Source: Mycolicibacterium komossense
GTDB lineage: Bacteria; Actinomycetota; Actinomycetes; Mycobacteriales; Mycobacteriaceae
NCBI RefSeq assembly: GCF_025822605.1
Contig: NZ_JACKTY010000028.1
Location: forward strand, 62,555-126,554
DNA: 64,000 nucleotides
Reading direction: 5' to 3'
How positions within the stretch are numbered: the first letter of the stretch is position 1; each line of letters begins with the position of its first letter. Shown piece after piece: positions 1 through 8,735 of the stretch. The notes beneath the pieces are model-generated. The model was given only the letters and a program-made list of their open reading frames with translations, was not told the origin of the DNA and searched no databases. The translations under genes and the position numbers were made by a program.

Positions 1-5
1 TGCCG

Positions 6-875
6 ATGACACGTGCGTTCCGCACGCCCATGATGCTGTCGGCGGCGACGCTGCTGATCGCGATGCTCGCCGGCCCCACCGACTCGGCACGCGCTGACGA
101 CGACCCGGGGCCGCCGCCGGGATATTCACTGACATCCACCTCCGGCGCCCCGCTCACTAACGGCGGAACCTACGGCATCGGGGTAGTGATCGTTGCGCAC
201 TTCGCGGCGCCGGTCGCCGACCGCGGTGCCGCCGAGCAGCAACTCGCGGTATCCACCTCCCCGCCGGTGTCGGGCGCCTGGCATTGGGTCAATGACACCA
301 CCGCACACTGGCGCCCCCCGCAGTACTACGCGCCGGGCACCGTGGTCACCGTGGGTCAAGACGCGCCGCTGACCTTCACGATCGGCGCCTCCCACGTGTC
401 GATCGCCGACGATGCCACCAAGCAAGTCAGTGTCTACGACGGGGGAGTGCTGGCCCGAACCATGCCCACCTCGATGGGTCGGGGCGGAACCGACACCGTC
501 GGCGACAAGACCATTAGCTTCTGGACCCAGCCAGGTGTCTACACGGTGCTCGACAAAAGCAATCCAGTGGTGATGGACTCCTCGACATTCGGGCTGCCCA
601 TCAACTCCCACCTGGGCTACAAGGAGTCGATCAACTACGCCGTGCGCATCAGTACCGACGGCGTCTACCTGCACGAGCTAGACAGCACGGTGTGGGCACA
701 GGGCAACACCGACACCAGCCACGGATGCCTGAACCTCAACCGCGACAACGCCACCTGGTTCTACAACTTCTCGGTGCCCGGCGACGTCGTCGAAGTGCGG
801 CATTCCGGCGGCAAGCCGCTGCAGCTATGGCAAAACGGCGACTGGAGCGTGCCCTGGGATCAGTGGGCTACCTAG
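6..875 (+). CDS. L,D-transpeptidase (YkuD family), exported
   Basis: This enzyme is predicted to make 3-3 cross-links between stem peptides of peptidoglycan outside the membrane, or to attach proteins to it. The 289-residue protein starts with a signal peptide and a likely cleavage site after ARA at about residue 30. An Ig-like region (about 40-125) follows, and then the YkuD catalytic domain (about 130-270). The catalytic signature SHGCLNL is intact, with Cys241 as nucleophile and His223 and His239 nearby. Length and layout match mycobacterial Ldt enzymes. A start before position 1 cannot be excluded, but the signal peptide fits this ATG. Confidence 0.93.
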   Translation: MTRAFRTPMMLSAATLLIAMLAGPTDSARADDDPGPPPGYSLTSTSGAPLTNGGTYGIGVVIVAHFAAPVADRGAAEQQLAVSTSPPVSGAWHWVNDTTAHWRPPQYYAPGTVVTVGQDAPLTFTIGASHVSIADDATKQVSVYDGGVLARTMPTSMGRGGTDTVGDKTISFWTQPGVYTVLDKSNPVVMDSSTFGLPINSHLGYKESINYAVRISTDGVYLHELDSTVWAQGNTDTSHGCLNLNRDNATWFYNFSVPGDVVEVRHSGGKPLQLWQNGDWSVPWDQWAT

Positions 876-884
876 CATCGAGTA

Positions 885-1700
885 CGCCCGTGGCGGGAGC
901 GCTGCTCCGCAGCGGCCGTCGCGCTGACCTGGTGGACCATCAGCGCGGCACTGTCGTCGTCCACATCGCGCGACGGGCAAGAAACGACCAGAGCGATGGA
1001 TTTGATCGGTCTTTGGTCCAGATCTACAGCTCGTGGCCGGACCCATGGCTCGTCGCCGCTCATGCTGCAGCGGCGACGACCAGCGTCGGATTGACCGTTG
1101 CTCACCGTCCGGGTGTGATGGCGCCGCCCGGCGTGACGGCGATTTCTCGGACAAGGCGCAGCGGTACGCCCGCGCCAAGGAGTATCTCGAGATTTTCGTA
1201 CGTGCGCTTACCGCAGACGAACCATTCGACTACCAAGGCCAGTGGTTCAAGGTCGAGGACGCTTGGTCCGGGTTTGAACCCACCCAGCAACCGATCCCAC
1301 CACACACGCTTCAGCCGAGCTGCGCACTTTGGCGGCGGTATATCACCGCGAAATAAAGCTATGGAAGCAATTCTTCGTGCTCCTAGCCGATTCCGACCGG
1401 GAAGCGCGCCAAACCTTGGAAGAGTTCCGACGCCATGGGAATGAGATCCTCGAGACCCGCTCCGTCGAGGAACTGCGCGAGTCTGCTCAAATCGCCTGTG
1501 AACACCAACGCGAACTCGCAGGCACCTATGACATCCGTGATGCGGCGCGCCAGTATCTGACGTGCAGTCTGGCAACGCTGTTCGTTGGTTCGGTCGACAC
1601 GGTCGCCGGGCAGATAAGTGCATATCAACGCGTGGATCGATGTCCTCAATGTTGTCGCACTAGACGAGACTGCCCAAGACCGGACACTCCGCGCTCGTCT
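885..1700 (+). pseudogene. Decayed LLM-class flavin-dependent monooxygenase
   Basis: Three reading frames carry consecutive pieces of a luciferase-like flavin monooxygenase. Around 960-1130 one frame reads FDRSLVQIYSSWPDPWLVAAH and then VAHRPGVMAPP. At 1126-1300 a second frame reads RDGDFSDKAQRYARAKEYLE and continues to the QPIPP region. At about 1370-1640 a third frame carries a C-terminal part ending in FVGSVDTVAGQISAY. The part between APP and RDGDF, which normally holds the flavin-binding barrel core, is missing. The sequence is therefore a deleted and frameshifted relic, with no intact product. Confidence 0.8.
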
Positions 1701-1851
1701 CCTACGCGAATTACGTCGGTGATCGATCCTCGAAGTTCGCCGGTTATCAGTGGGGCCGTCGGGGAGGCCGAATGGCGGGCGGCGTCGGGTACATTCGCCT
1801 GGGCTCGTCGTGTGCGCGAGGGCGCATGCAGCTTCAAGGAGAGGAGCGGCT

Positions 1852-4212
1852 ATGCCTCCTGCCGCGACCGGCAATGGCAGCGCGGGTACCGAGGGCGTGA
1901 TTGCTCCGGTGTTGCCCGACGGTGCGACACTGCCGTTCCCGCCGACGCCGTCGGCGAGCATCGCCGGCAGGACGCTGCAAGAGTCGACCTACGCCCAACG
2001 CGTCATCCCGCCTCGGCTGCACAAGGACTCACCGAACATCGTCATCGTGCTCATCGACGATGCTGGCCCCGGTCTGCCTACCACGTTCGGTGGGGAGGTC
2101 ACGACCACCACCATGGATCGTATCTGCTGTGAAGGTGTGTCCTACAACCGATTTCATACGACCGCTATGTGTTCCCCGACGCGAGCCTCGTTGCTGACCG
2201 GGCGCAACCACCACGAGATCGGCAACGGCCAGATCGCCGAACTGGCCAATGACTGGGACGGCTACTCCGGGCATATCCCGCCCAGCAGCGCCCTGGCCGC
2301 CGAGGTCCTCAAGGATTACGGCTACAGCACCGCCGCATTCGGCAAATGGCACAACACCCCCGCAGAGGAGACCACCGCAGCCGGCCCGTTCGAGAACTGG
2401 CCCACCGGACTGGGTTTCGAGTACTTCTACGGGTTCCTCGCGGGCGAAGCCTCGCAGTACGAACCGAACCTGGTCCGCAATACCACCGTGGTGCTGCCGC
2501 CCAAGACTCCCGAGGAGGGCTATCACCTCTCCGAGGACCTGGCCGACGATGCCATCGGCTGGCTGCGCAACCACAAGGCGCTGCAAGCTGACAAGCCGTT
2601 CTTCATGTACTGGGCCAGCGGCTGCTTACACGGCCCGCACCACATCATGAAGGAGTGGGCCGACAAGTACGCGGGCAAGTTCGACGACGGCTGGGACGCC
2701 TACCGGGAGCGGGTGTTTGACCGCGCCAAGGACAGGGGGTGGATTCCGCAGAACTGCGAACTCACCGCGCGTGATGAGACATTGGCGTCCTGGGACAGCA
2801 TCCCCGAGGACGAGAAGCCGTTCCAACGCCGCCTGATGGAGGTGGCCGCCGGGTACGCCGAACACGTCGACGTCCAAGTCGGCCGCCTCGCCGACGAACT
2901 CGACCGCCTCGGTTACGCCGACAACACGATTTTCATCTACATCTGGGGCGACAACGGGTCCTCCGGGGAAGGCCAGAACGGCACCATCGCCGAACTCCTT
3001 GCCCAGAACGGCATCCCGACCACCGTTCGCCAACACATCGACGCCCTCGAGGAGCTCGGCGGCCTCGATGTGCTCGGTTCGCCGAAGGTCGACAACCAAT
3101 ACCACGCCGGCTGGGCGTGGGCGGGTGTCACGCCCTACAAGGGCATGAAGCTGCTCGCGTCACATCTGGGGGGTACCCGCAACCCGATGGCGATCCGCTG
3201 GCCCAAGAAGGTCGCGGCGGACCCAGTGCCCCGCGATCAGTTCCTGCACTGCACCGACCTGGTGCCCACCCTGTACGACATCCTGGGCATCGTGGCGCCG
3301 CTGCACGTCAACGGGGTCCAGCAGGTTCCCATCGCTGGGGCGAGCTTCGCGGCCACCCTCACCGACCGCTCAGCGGCGGGCGGGAAGAAGACACAGTACT
3401 TCGAGGTCATGGGCAGCCGGTCGATCTATCACGACGGGTGGATGGCGTCGGCGTTCGGACCCCGCACACCCTGGCTGCCGGGCCTGCCCGAGGGGTTCGA
3501 GTCCTGGACCCCGGACAATGACCGCTGGGAGCTCTATCACCTCGACGAGGACTGGTCACAAGCCCACGATCTGGCCGCCGAGATGCCCGAGAAGCTCGCC
3601 CAGATGCGCGAACTGTTCGCCATCGAAGCCGCACGCAACAAGGTGTTGCCCGTCGGCGGTGGGCTGTGGGTGCCGGTGTATCACCCCGAATTTCGCATCG
3701 CCCCGCCCTATACCGAGTGGGAGTTCTCCGGCGATCTCACCCGCATGCCGGAGTTCTGCGCCCCGTCGCTGGGCAACAGGAACAACTCTGTGACCATCGA
3801 GGCCGACCTGCCCGCCAACGCCAACGGGGTGCTCTACGCACTGGGCGGGGTAGCCGGCGGAGTCACCTGCTACCTCGATGACGGCTACCTCTGCTACGAG
3901 TACAACCTGTTCATCCTCATGCGCACCAAGGCCCGCTCAGTCAGCAGGCTTCCCGCTGGAAACACGACCATCGTCGTGGAGACCACCTACGCCGAACAGC
4001 GGCCCGGCGGCCCGCTGGACATCACTCTGCGAGCCGCCGACGAGGTCGTTGCACAATGCCACGTGCCGATCAGCGCCTCGCTGCTGTTCACCGCCAACGA
4101 CTGCCTCGACATCGGCACCTGCCTTGGCTCCCCGGTATCCATGGACTACTACGACAAAGCACCATTCCCGTTCGAAGGGCACATCGAGCGCGTCCACGTC
4201 GCCTATCGGTAA
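1852..4212 (+). CDS. Arylsulfatase, type I formylglycine-dependent
   Basis: This is predicted to hydrolyse sulfate esters and release sulfate. The 786-residue length matches the large mycobacterial arylsulfatases AtsA and AtsD. The start ATG at 1852 is preceded by AGGAGAGG, and an open frame upstream is ignored for that reason. Metal-binding Asp69-Asp70 lie in IVLIDDAGPG. The CSPTR motif has Cys107 as the residue converted to formylglycine, followed by the usual LLTGRNHH. There is no signal peptide, as in cytosolic mycobacterial sulfatases. The stop codon lies inside a copy of the dispersed repeat at 4208. The exact orthologue cannot be fixed without comparison. Confidence 0.92.
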   Translation: MPPAATGNGSAGTEGVIAPVLPDGATLPFPPTPSASIAGRTLQESTYAQRVIPPRLHKDSPNIVIVLIDDAGPGLPTTFGGEVTTTTMDRICCEGVSYNRFHTTAMCSPTRASLLTGRNHHEIGNGQIAELANDWDGYSGHIPPSSALAAEVLKDYGYSTAAFGKWHNTPAEETTAAGPFENWPTGLGFEYFYGFLAGEASQYEPNLVRNTTVVLPPKTPEEGYHLSEDLADDAIGWLRNHKALQADKPFFMYWASGCLHGPHHIMKEWADKYAGKFDDGWDAYRERVFDRAKDRGWIPQNCELTARDETLASWDSIPEDEKPFQRRLMEVAAGYAEHVDVQVGRLADELDRLGYADNTIFIYIWGDNGSSGEGQNGTIAELLAQNGIPTTVRQHIDALEELGGLDVLGSPKVDNQYHAGWAWAGVTPYKGMKLLASHLGGTRNPMAIRWPKKVAADPVPRDQFLHCTDLVPTLYDILGIVAPLHVNGVQQVPIAGASFAATLTDRSAAGGKKTQYFEVMGSRSIYHDGWMASAFGPRTPWLPGLPEGFESWTPDNDRWELYHLDEDWSQAHDLAAEMPEKLAQMRELFAIEAARNKVLPVGGGLWVPVYHPEFRIAPPYTEWEFSGDLTRMPEFCAPSLGNRNNSVTIEADLPANANGVLYALGGVAGGVTCYLDDGYLCYEYNLFILMRTKARSVSRLPAGNTTIVVETTYAEQRPGGPLDITLRAADEVVAQCHVPISASLLFTANDCLDIGTCLGSPVSMDYYDKAPFPFEGHIERVHVAYR

Positions 4213-4239
4213 CCCTCAATTCGAAACCCGCCGTATTCA
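4208..4239 (+). repeat. Divergent copy of the GGTAACCC/CCCGCCGTATTC dispersed repeat
   Basis: The sequence GGTAACCC, then an ATTCGA-containing spacer, then CCCGCCGTATTC and ATC matches the four repeats at 39.4-42.8 kb. Its first CCCGCC unit is shortened by about three bases. It contains the arylsulfatase stop codon (4210-4212). Confidence 0.55.
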
Positions 4240-4259
4240 TCACAGCTTGGCGACAACCC

Positions 4260-5843
4260 TCAGGCCGCCAGGACCACGAGCCCGTAGGCAACGGCGAAGC
4301 GATGGCCCAGCTCCCCGCGCACGTTGCCGCGCCCGACGGTGACCTGGTGGCCGAGCTGTTCGCTGACCGCTCGGACGAGCTCGTCGTCACTGGCTCCGCC
4401 ACCGACCAGCAGTACTCCGGCGGCGCCGGGGGCCACCTGGTGGATACCCCTCATCACGTTGCCGCCGATGACCAGCCGCTTGGCCGCGAGTCGCCAGCTG
4501 CGCCATTCCGCGCCGGAAAGCCGCGACGTGAATGGCAGCAGACCACTGGGTGCCGAGGTCAGCAACCACCCCGTGCATCGGCCGTCGATCGGCTTGTCGA
4601 GGAACTGCCGCCGACCGTGTTCGTCCTCGACGAGTTGGACGGTGACAGCGGAGAGCGCCTCCGCCCGTTTCGCATATTCGGCCGCGCTCTTGGAAACGTC
4701 CAGTGCGGCGGCCGTGGCGGCGGTGAGCAGCTGCCCTGCGCCCGGCAAGACGACGCGCGATCCGTAGCTTACGACGTCGACGGTTCCCCCTCCGACGTCC
4801 ACCACCACGACGTCGGACGTGACACCGGGGGTGGTGAGCGCGCCGATACGCGCGGCAGCGGCTTCCGAGTCGATCCGTGTCACCGGAACCCCAAGGGCGC
4901 TGCTGAGCGCATCGGCGTCGGCCGGCGGTTCCTCCACGCCGCCCATGGTGGCCATCACCAGACTGTCCACCTCAACCGACCCGCGTCGCGAGTTGGCTTG
5001 TGCCGCAATGTCTGCCAGTTGGACGACGTAGGCCTGATCGGTCTGCGCGGCCGACAGCACGGCCGGTTCGAGAACCCGACGGGGCGAGTCGTCGGCGGGC
5101 ACCGGCGTGGAGCGCCCGAGCGAGATCACCGCGCACGCGCTGTCGAAGAGCTGGTCGGCAACGATACGGGCATCGCCGCGTTCGTCGTCGCGGAGGCCGA
5201 ACACGTCGGCGAGCCAGAAGGGGTCGGTGAGCCGTTGCAGCGGTGCGAAACCCTGGCGTACCTCGACCGCGATCAGTGTTGCCGACAGTAGGGGCTGCAC
5301 GTCGATGTCGTCGATCACCGGCAGACCGGTCCGTAGCCGGTTGGACACCAGCACGGCCTCGTCGTTGGCCGTCAGCACCGCAACCACGTTTCGGCCGTCA
5401 TCGACCGCCGCATTCACCAGGGCCGCCACCTCGAGGTAACCCCACTCCGCGGTCGCGCAGGCGACCATCGGGCGGTCGGAGTCGGCATGGGCGAGTTGTT
5501 CGACCGGCACCGGAACTCCGACACCGGCGGCATCGCCCGCGGTGGTCGCTGCCGAGCGGGTGGCGATGGTGAGCCGTCCGGTGCGCGGGGTCTGCAGTTG
5601 GACGCGTCCGACTGTCGAGTGGACGGGTGGCGTCGGGGCGAAGGCGGCCCGTTCGACGACCAGTCCGCGAGCATCTGCCAGGCGGCGGGCCAGCTGCGCG
5701 GCGCGTTGGACGGCACCCAGTGATCCCTTGCCGCCGCGCGTGGGGGTGCGTGCGCTGGCCAGCACGTCGAGCCCCACGGAGTCTCCGCAGAGGACCACCT
5801 CGGTGGTGGCGTTGCCGATGTCGACACCGGCCCAGATGGTCAT
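4260..5843 (-). CDS. Diol/glycerol dehydratase reactivase, large (ATPase) subunit
   Basis: This chaperone-like ATPase is predicted to exchange damaged cobalamin for intact adenosylcobalamin in the diol dehydratase encoded just upstream. The 527-residue protein opens with GVDIGNATTEVVL, the sugar-kinase/Hsp70-type phosphate loop. It carries a second one, VVVDVGGGTVDVV, at about 350, and LLVGGGASDD near the end. It is shorter than enterobacterial DdrA/PduG (about 610 residues). Its start overlaps the end of the small-subunit gene by 4 bases, so the two are translationally coupled. No gene for the small reactivase subunit (DdrB/PduH) is visible nearby. Confidence 0.9.
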   Translation of the reverse strand: MTIWAGVDIGNATTEVVLCGDSVGLDVLASARTPTRGGKGSLGAVQRAAQLARRLADARGLVVERAAFAPTPPVHSTVGRVQLQTPRTGRLTIATRSAATTAGDAAGVGVPVPVEQLAHADSDRPMVACATAEWGYLEVAALVNAAVDDGRNVVAVLTANDEAVLVSNRLRTGLPVIDDIDVQPLLSATLIAVEVRQGFAPLQRLTDPFWLADVFGLRDDERGDARIVADQLFDSACAVISLGRSTPVPADDSPRRVLEPAVLSAAQTDQAYVVQLADIAAQANSRRGSVEVDSLVMATMGGVEEPPADADALSSALGVPVTRIDSEAAAARIGALTTPGVTSDVVVVDVGGGTVDVVSYGSRVVLPGAGQLLTAATAAALDVSKSAAEYAKRAEALSAVTVQLVEDEHGRRQFLDKPIDGRCTGWLLTSAPSGLLPFTSRLSGAEWRSWRLAAKRLVIGGNVMRGIHQVAPGAAGVLLVGGGASDDELVRAVSEQLGHQVTVGRGNVRGELGHRFAVAYGLVVLAA

Positions 5844-6199
5844 TTCAGCAGGCCACGCCGCTGGTAGACCGCTGCGGCTTCACGAACGAGTTCTGCGCAG
5901 GTGGGTGCCTTCTGCTCGGCAAGCCGCTGCGCCAGCTCTTCCAGCTCCGCGAACGTGGAGCGTCCCGGTCGCAGCGCCTCGTAGGCCGACAGCATGTCCT
6001 CGGCACTGAGTGCGGTCATCTCGGCCGCGCGTCGAAGGTTCATCCCCAACTGGATCGAGCCGCTGCGCTGCGCGGTGTCCGCCTGAGCCAGCAGGGTCTC
6101 CCGGCTGATCCGGATATCGTCCAGAGTCAAATCGCCGGAGCGGGCTGCCTCGACGGTCACATCGCCGATGCTGCGACCCGAATGTGAGGTAATGGTCAT
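5840..6199 (-). CDS. Propanediol/glycerol dehydratase, small subunit
   Basis: This is the small (gamma) subunit of the adenosylcobalamin-dependent diol dehydratase, PduE/DhaE type. The 119-residue protein has the family pattern SGDLTLDDIRIS, then QLGMNLRRAAEM, YEALRPGRST and a C-terminal VYQRRGLLK. It sits between the fused catalytic subunit and the reactivase and overlaps both by 4 bases. The three genes therefore form one operon, made in near-fixed ratio by translational coupling. Confidence 0.92.
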   Translation of the reverse strand: MTITSHSGRSIGDVTVEAARSGDLTLDDIRISRETLLAQADTAQRSGSIQLGMNLRRAAEMTALSAEDMLSAYEALRPGRSTFAELEELAQRLAEQKAPTCAELVREAAAVYQRRGLLK

Positions 6200-8478
6200 C
6201 GCGTGAACTCCATTTCAACGTGCGTGCTGATCTCATCGCCTGTGCGGGGTGCGGACTGCTCCCGTTCGATGGCAACCATGGAAACGACTCTGGTGTGGTA
6301 TCGGGCGGTGATCGCCTCCTCGGTGTAGGCGTTGCGCATCGGGGCGGGCGTTGTGCCCTTGGCGTGCCGGCCGGCATTGATGCCGATCAACCGATACATC
6401 TCCGGGGTGATCAGCGGCGCGATGCTGAGCAGTTCGAGGTTGGCCAGCGGAGACAGGTCGCGACGGTGAATTATCGTGGTGCCCTTGGCCTGTAGCCCCA
6501 CCGAGATCCCGGACCCGGACAGTTGCGCCGCGGACTTCCCGATCGCGCCGAGGTCGATGCTGTCGGTGATCCGCACCAGCCGCGCTACGCAGTGTTCCTC
6601 CTCCAGGCCGGCGAGAATCTGCTCGAGCACGTCGTAGATGGTCAGGCCCGACAGGGCCTGAAACAGCTTGGTACCGAACGCGGGTGAGACACCGATGACG
6701 ACCTCCCGCGGATCCTCGCCGACGCCGGCCGGCCCAAGGTCCACCAAGCGGCCCGGCCGGGCGAAGGTCGCCTGCTCCCTGACCAGGTCGGCCACCGACC
6801 GCGCCTGCCGCACGGCGTCGATCTGGGCCTGGCGCTCCGCCGTCGGCCGGTACCCCGTTCCCGGCCCGCGGTAGTCATTGGGATCCGTCAACGACGACAG
6901 CACGTTCATCTCCTCGTCGAAGATCGCGGCAGTCTGTAGATAGTCGCCGGCGACCCGGGCCGTGGCCATGCCCAGAACCCGATCCGCGATGTCACCGAAA
7001 CCGGTCTCGGCGAGCGCACCCACCACGTCCAGCACCGTGAGTCCCGACTGCTCGATCATCCTGGCCGCACTCAGCACCTTCACGCCGTCGGTCTGCGGTA
7101 GGTCCTTCGAACCCGCCGCTCCGACAACAGCTTCCACGTGTTCGTCATCGAAGTCTGCGAGCCCGAGGTACTCGAAGACTGCCCGAGTGGCTTCGGCGGC
7201 ATGCCGGCGCATGGCCTCAAGGGTGGTTGGGTCGACCGACCGCAGGCCACCATCGACACCCCAGTCGCGCTGTAGGACGAGGTAGTCGTCGAGATCGCTG
7301 GCATTGAAGTTCGATGGTCCAAACATGTTGTCGTAGGCCACAACCGAGCCGAATCCGGAGAAGATGAAGTCCGAACCGGATAGCAGCACCGGCAACGTCC
7401 GGCTGGTCCGGCGCATCGTGGACTCGGACATCAAACTGTCGTTGCCGCTGCAGGACTCGAGCCCACGGAGCATGACCATGAGGTTCTCGGCGATCAGTTC
7501 TCGAACCCCTCCGGGCACCGACGCTGTGATGCCGGCACCGTCGATGCCGCCGTTCTGCACGCCCTGCGCTCCGATGCCCTTGGCCAGGGCTACACACCGG
7601 GACTCCAGATAGTTCATCGACTTTCGCTCGGCCTGGCCCATGAGCACCTCGGAGCCCGCCCCGCTGGACAGTCGCATCTTGATGCCCCGGGAGGCATATG
7701 ACGAGGTCAAGAACGCTTTCGACCACGGAGTGTCATCACCGTCGGTGAAGACCTGCTCGGTACCGTAGACCGATACCGTCTCGGCGTAGGAGACCAATCC
7801 GCGCACGCCCAGCTCCAGTTCACGGGCCTCTTCGACAGAGCACTGCGTCAACGCACCGGGGGCAGGCACCTGGGAGCCGATCAGGAGCCCCACGGCGACG
7901 GCCGGGGCGTCGTCGAGAACCGGGACGGTCGCCTCCAGCTCCCGGAATCCGTAGACCACTGCGGTGGCCGCGTCGGCTGCGATCAGCAACGGGTCGTCGA
8001 GACGATTGGTGACGTGGGCTTGATTCGCCGGAGTCCGACGTGACCGCATCTTCATCATCGCCATCTGGATTTCGACGGGCTGCAACATCGCGACAACGCG
8101 GGCCATCTTGGCCGGGGTGAGTCCTGCGCAGACAGCCAGCACCTGCTCGCGCGGAACGCTCGAATCGACGATCAGCCGAGCCAGATCAACCTCACCCATC
8201 GCCATCGATCTGGGTGCCTCGGTGTGGTCGATCGCATAGCGCACGATGAACTCGTCGATCGTGTCGAACTGTTCGGCCGGCGTCGAGTCCATCTCCAGCA
8301 CGGTGCCGTCCTCGGCCACGACCCACGACGGTTCCGGGTCGTTGGGCGAAAGGTGCGAGATCATTCCCAGTTCCGGGTCTGCCTCGGCGAAGCCGTCGAG
8401 GTTGACGCGCTGCTCATCGAGCATCCGAATGCGTCCCAGCCGGTGGTCCTGTTCGATCTCGGTGCTGCCCAGGTGCAT
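6196..8478 (-). CDS. Adenosylcobalamin-dependent diol dehydratase, fused large and medium subunits
   Basis: This dehydrates 1,2-diols (propanediol, glycerol) to aldehydes using B12. The 760-residue protein joins a PduC-like (beta/alpha)8 catalytic subunit (about residues 1-555) to a PduD-like subunit. The second part contains the B12-cradle region EDPREVVIGVSPAFG at about 590. Substrate-pocket segments such as CSGNDSLMSEST and SGFGSVVAYDNMFGPSN are preserved. The subunit fusion is seen in actinobacterial homologues but not in the three-subunit enterobacterial enzymes. The start ATG follows AGGAG. No microcompartment shell genes are present. The divergent promoter region holds two palindromes that may be PucR sites. 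Confidence 0.93.
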   Translation of the reverse strand: MHLGSTEIEQDHRLGRIRMLDEQRVNLDGFAEADPELGMISHLSPNDPEPSWVVAEDGTVLEMDSTPAEQFDTIDEFIVRYAIDHTEAPRSMAMGEVDLARLIVDSSVPREQVLAVCAGLTPAKMARVVAMLQPVEIQMAMMKMRSRRTPANQAHVTNRLDDPLLIAADAATAVVYGFRELEATVPVLDDAPAVAVGLLIGSQVPAPGALTQCSVEEARELELGVRGLVSYAETVSVYGTEQVFTDGDDTPWSKAFLTSSYASRGIKMRLSSGAGSEVLMGQAERKSMNYLESRCVALAKGIGAQGVQNGGIDGAGITASVPGGVRELIAENLMVMLRGLESCSGNDSLMSESTMRRTSRTLPVLLSGSDFIFSGFGSVVAYDNMFGPSNFNASDLDDYLVLQRDWGVDGGLRSVDPTTLEAMRRHAAEATRAVFEYLGLADFDDEHVEAVVGAAGSKDLPQTDGVKVLSAARMIEQSGLTVLDVVGALAETGFGDIADRVLGMATARVAGDYLQTAAIFDEEMNVLSSLTDPNDYRGPGTGYRPTAERQAQIDAVRQARSVADLVREQATFARPGRLVDLGPAGVGEDPREVVIGVSPAFGTKLFQALSGLTIYDVLEQILAGLEEEHCVARLVRITDSIDLGAIGKSAAQLSGSGISVGLQAKGTTIIHRRDLSPLANLELLSIAPLITPEMYRLIGINAGRHAKGTTPAPMRNAYTEEAITARYHTRVVSMVAIEREQSAPRTGDEISTHVEMEFTR

Positions 8479-8561
8479 GCGCTCGCCGTACCTCTCCTGT
8501 TGTGTGACGGACCCAGCATCGACCGAACACCGGGGCGAGGCAACGACGTATGCAGACCTTC

Positions 8562-8574
8562 CAACAATCTGTTT
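8562..8574. promoter_or_regulatory. Operator-like palindrome 1, diol dehydratase/permease divergent promoter
   Basis: CAACA-ATC-TGTTT is a near-perfect inverted repeat (one arm mismatch). It has the same arms and 3-base spacer as the site at 8617, with centres 55 bp apart, in the 257-bp divergent intergenic region. The PucR-family regulator downstream is the obvious candidate binder. That assignment is inference. Confidence 0.5.
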
Positions 8575-8616
8575 GATGCGGGATGCGGACCGCTCGCACC
8601 CGTGTGACCTGGCCTA

Positions 8617-8629
8617 CAACAAGGTGTTG
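8617..8629. promoter_or_regulatory. Operator-like palindrome 2, diol dehydratase/permease divergent promoter
   Basis: CAACA-AGG-TGTTG is a perfect inverted repeat with a 3-base spacer and pairs with the site at 8562. In addition TTCCAACA (8559-8566) and TGTTGGAA (8625-8632) form a longer inverted repeat between the two sites. Confidence 0.55.
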
Positions 8630-8735
8630 GAAAGTGCCGCACCGCTCTGGCAGATTGCGCGTCCTTCTCGCAGACTTGCCCGGAATTCGACGGAGCCGGC
8701 AATCTGCGGCTCTGCTGGCAGAGGAGGATCAGCCC

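Noticed and set aside
126-674. Open frame antisense to the L,D-transpeptidase
   Set aside because: No domain, no ribosome site; explained by GC-rich codon use of the gene on the other strand.
4056-5291. 411-codon plus-strand frame opposite the reactivase
   Set aside because: Low-complexity Arg/Gly/Pro composition typical of antisense shadow; the minus strand encodes a clear reactivase.
8479-8735. Possible cobalamin riboswitch upstream of the B12-dependent dehydratase
   Set aside because: No B12-box-like conserved segment or riboswitch fold was recognised; the structure seen is better explained by protein-binding palindromes.
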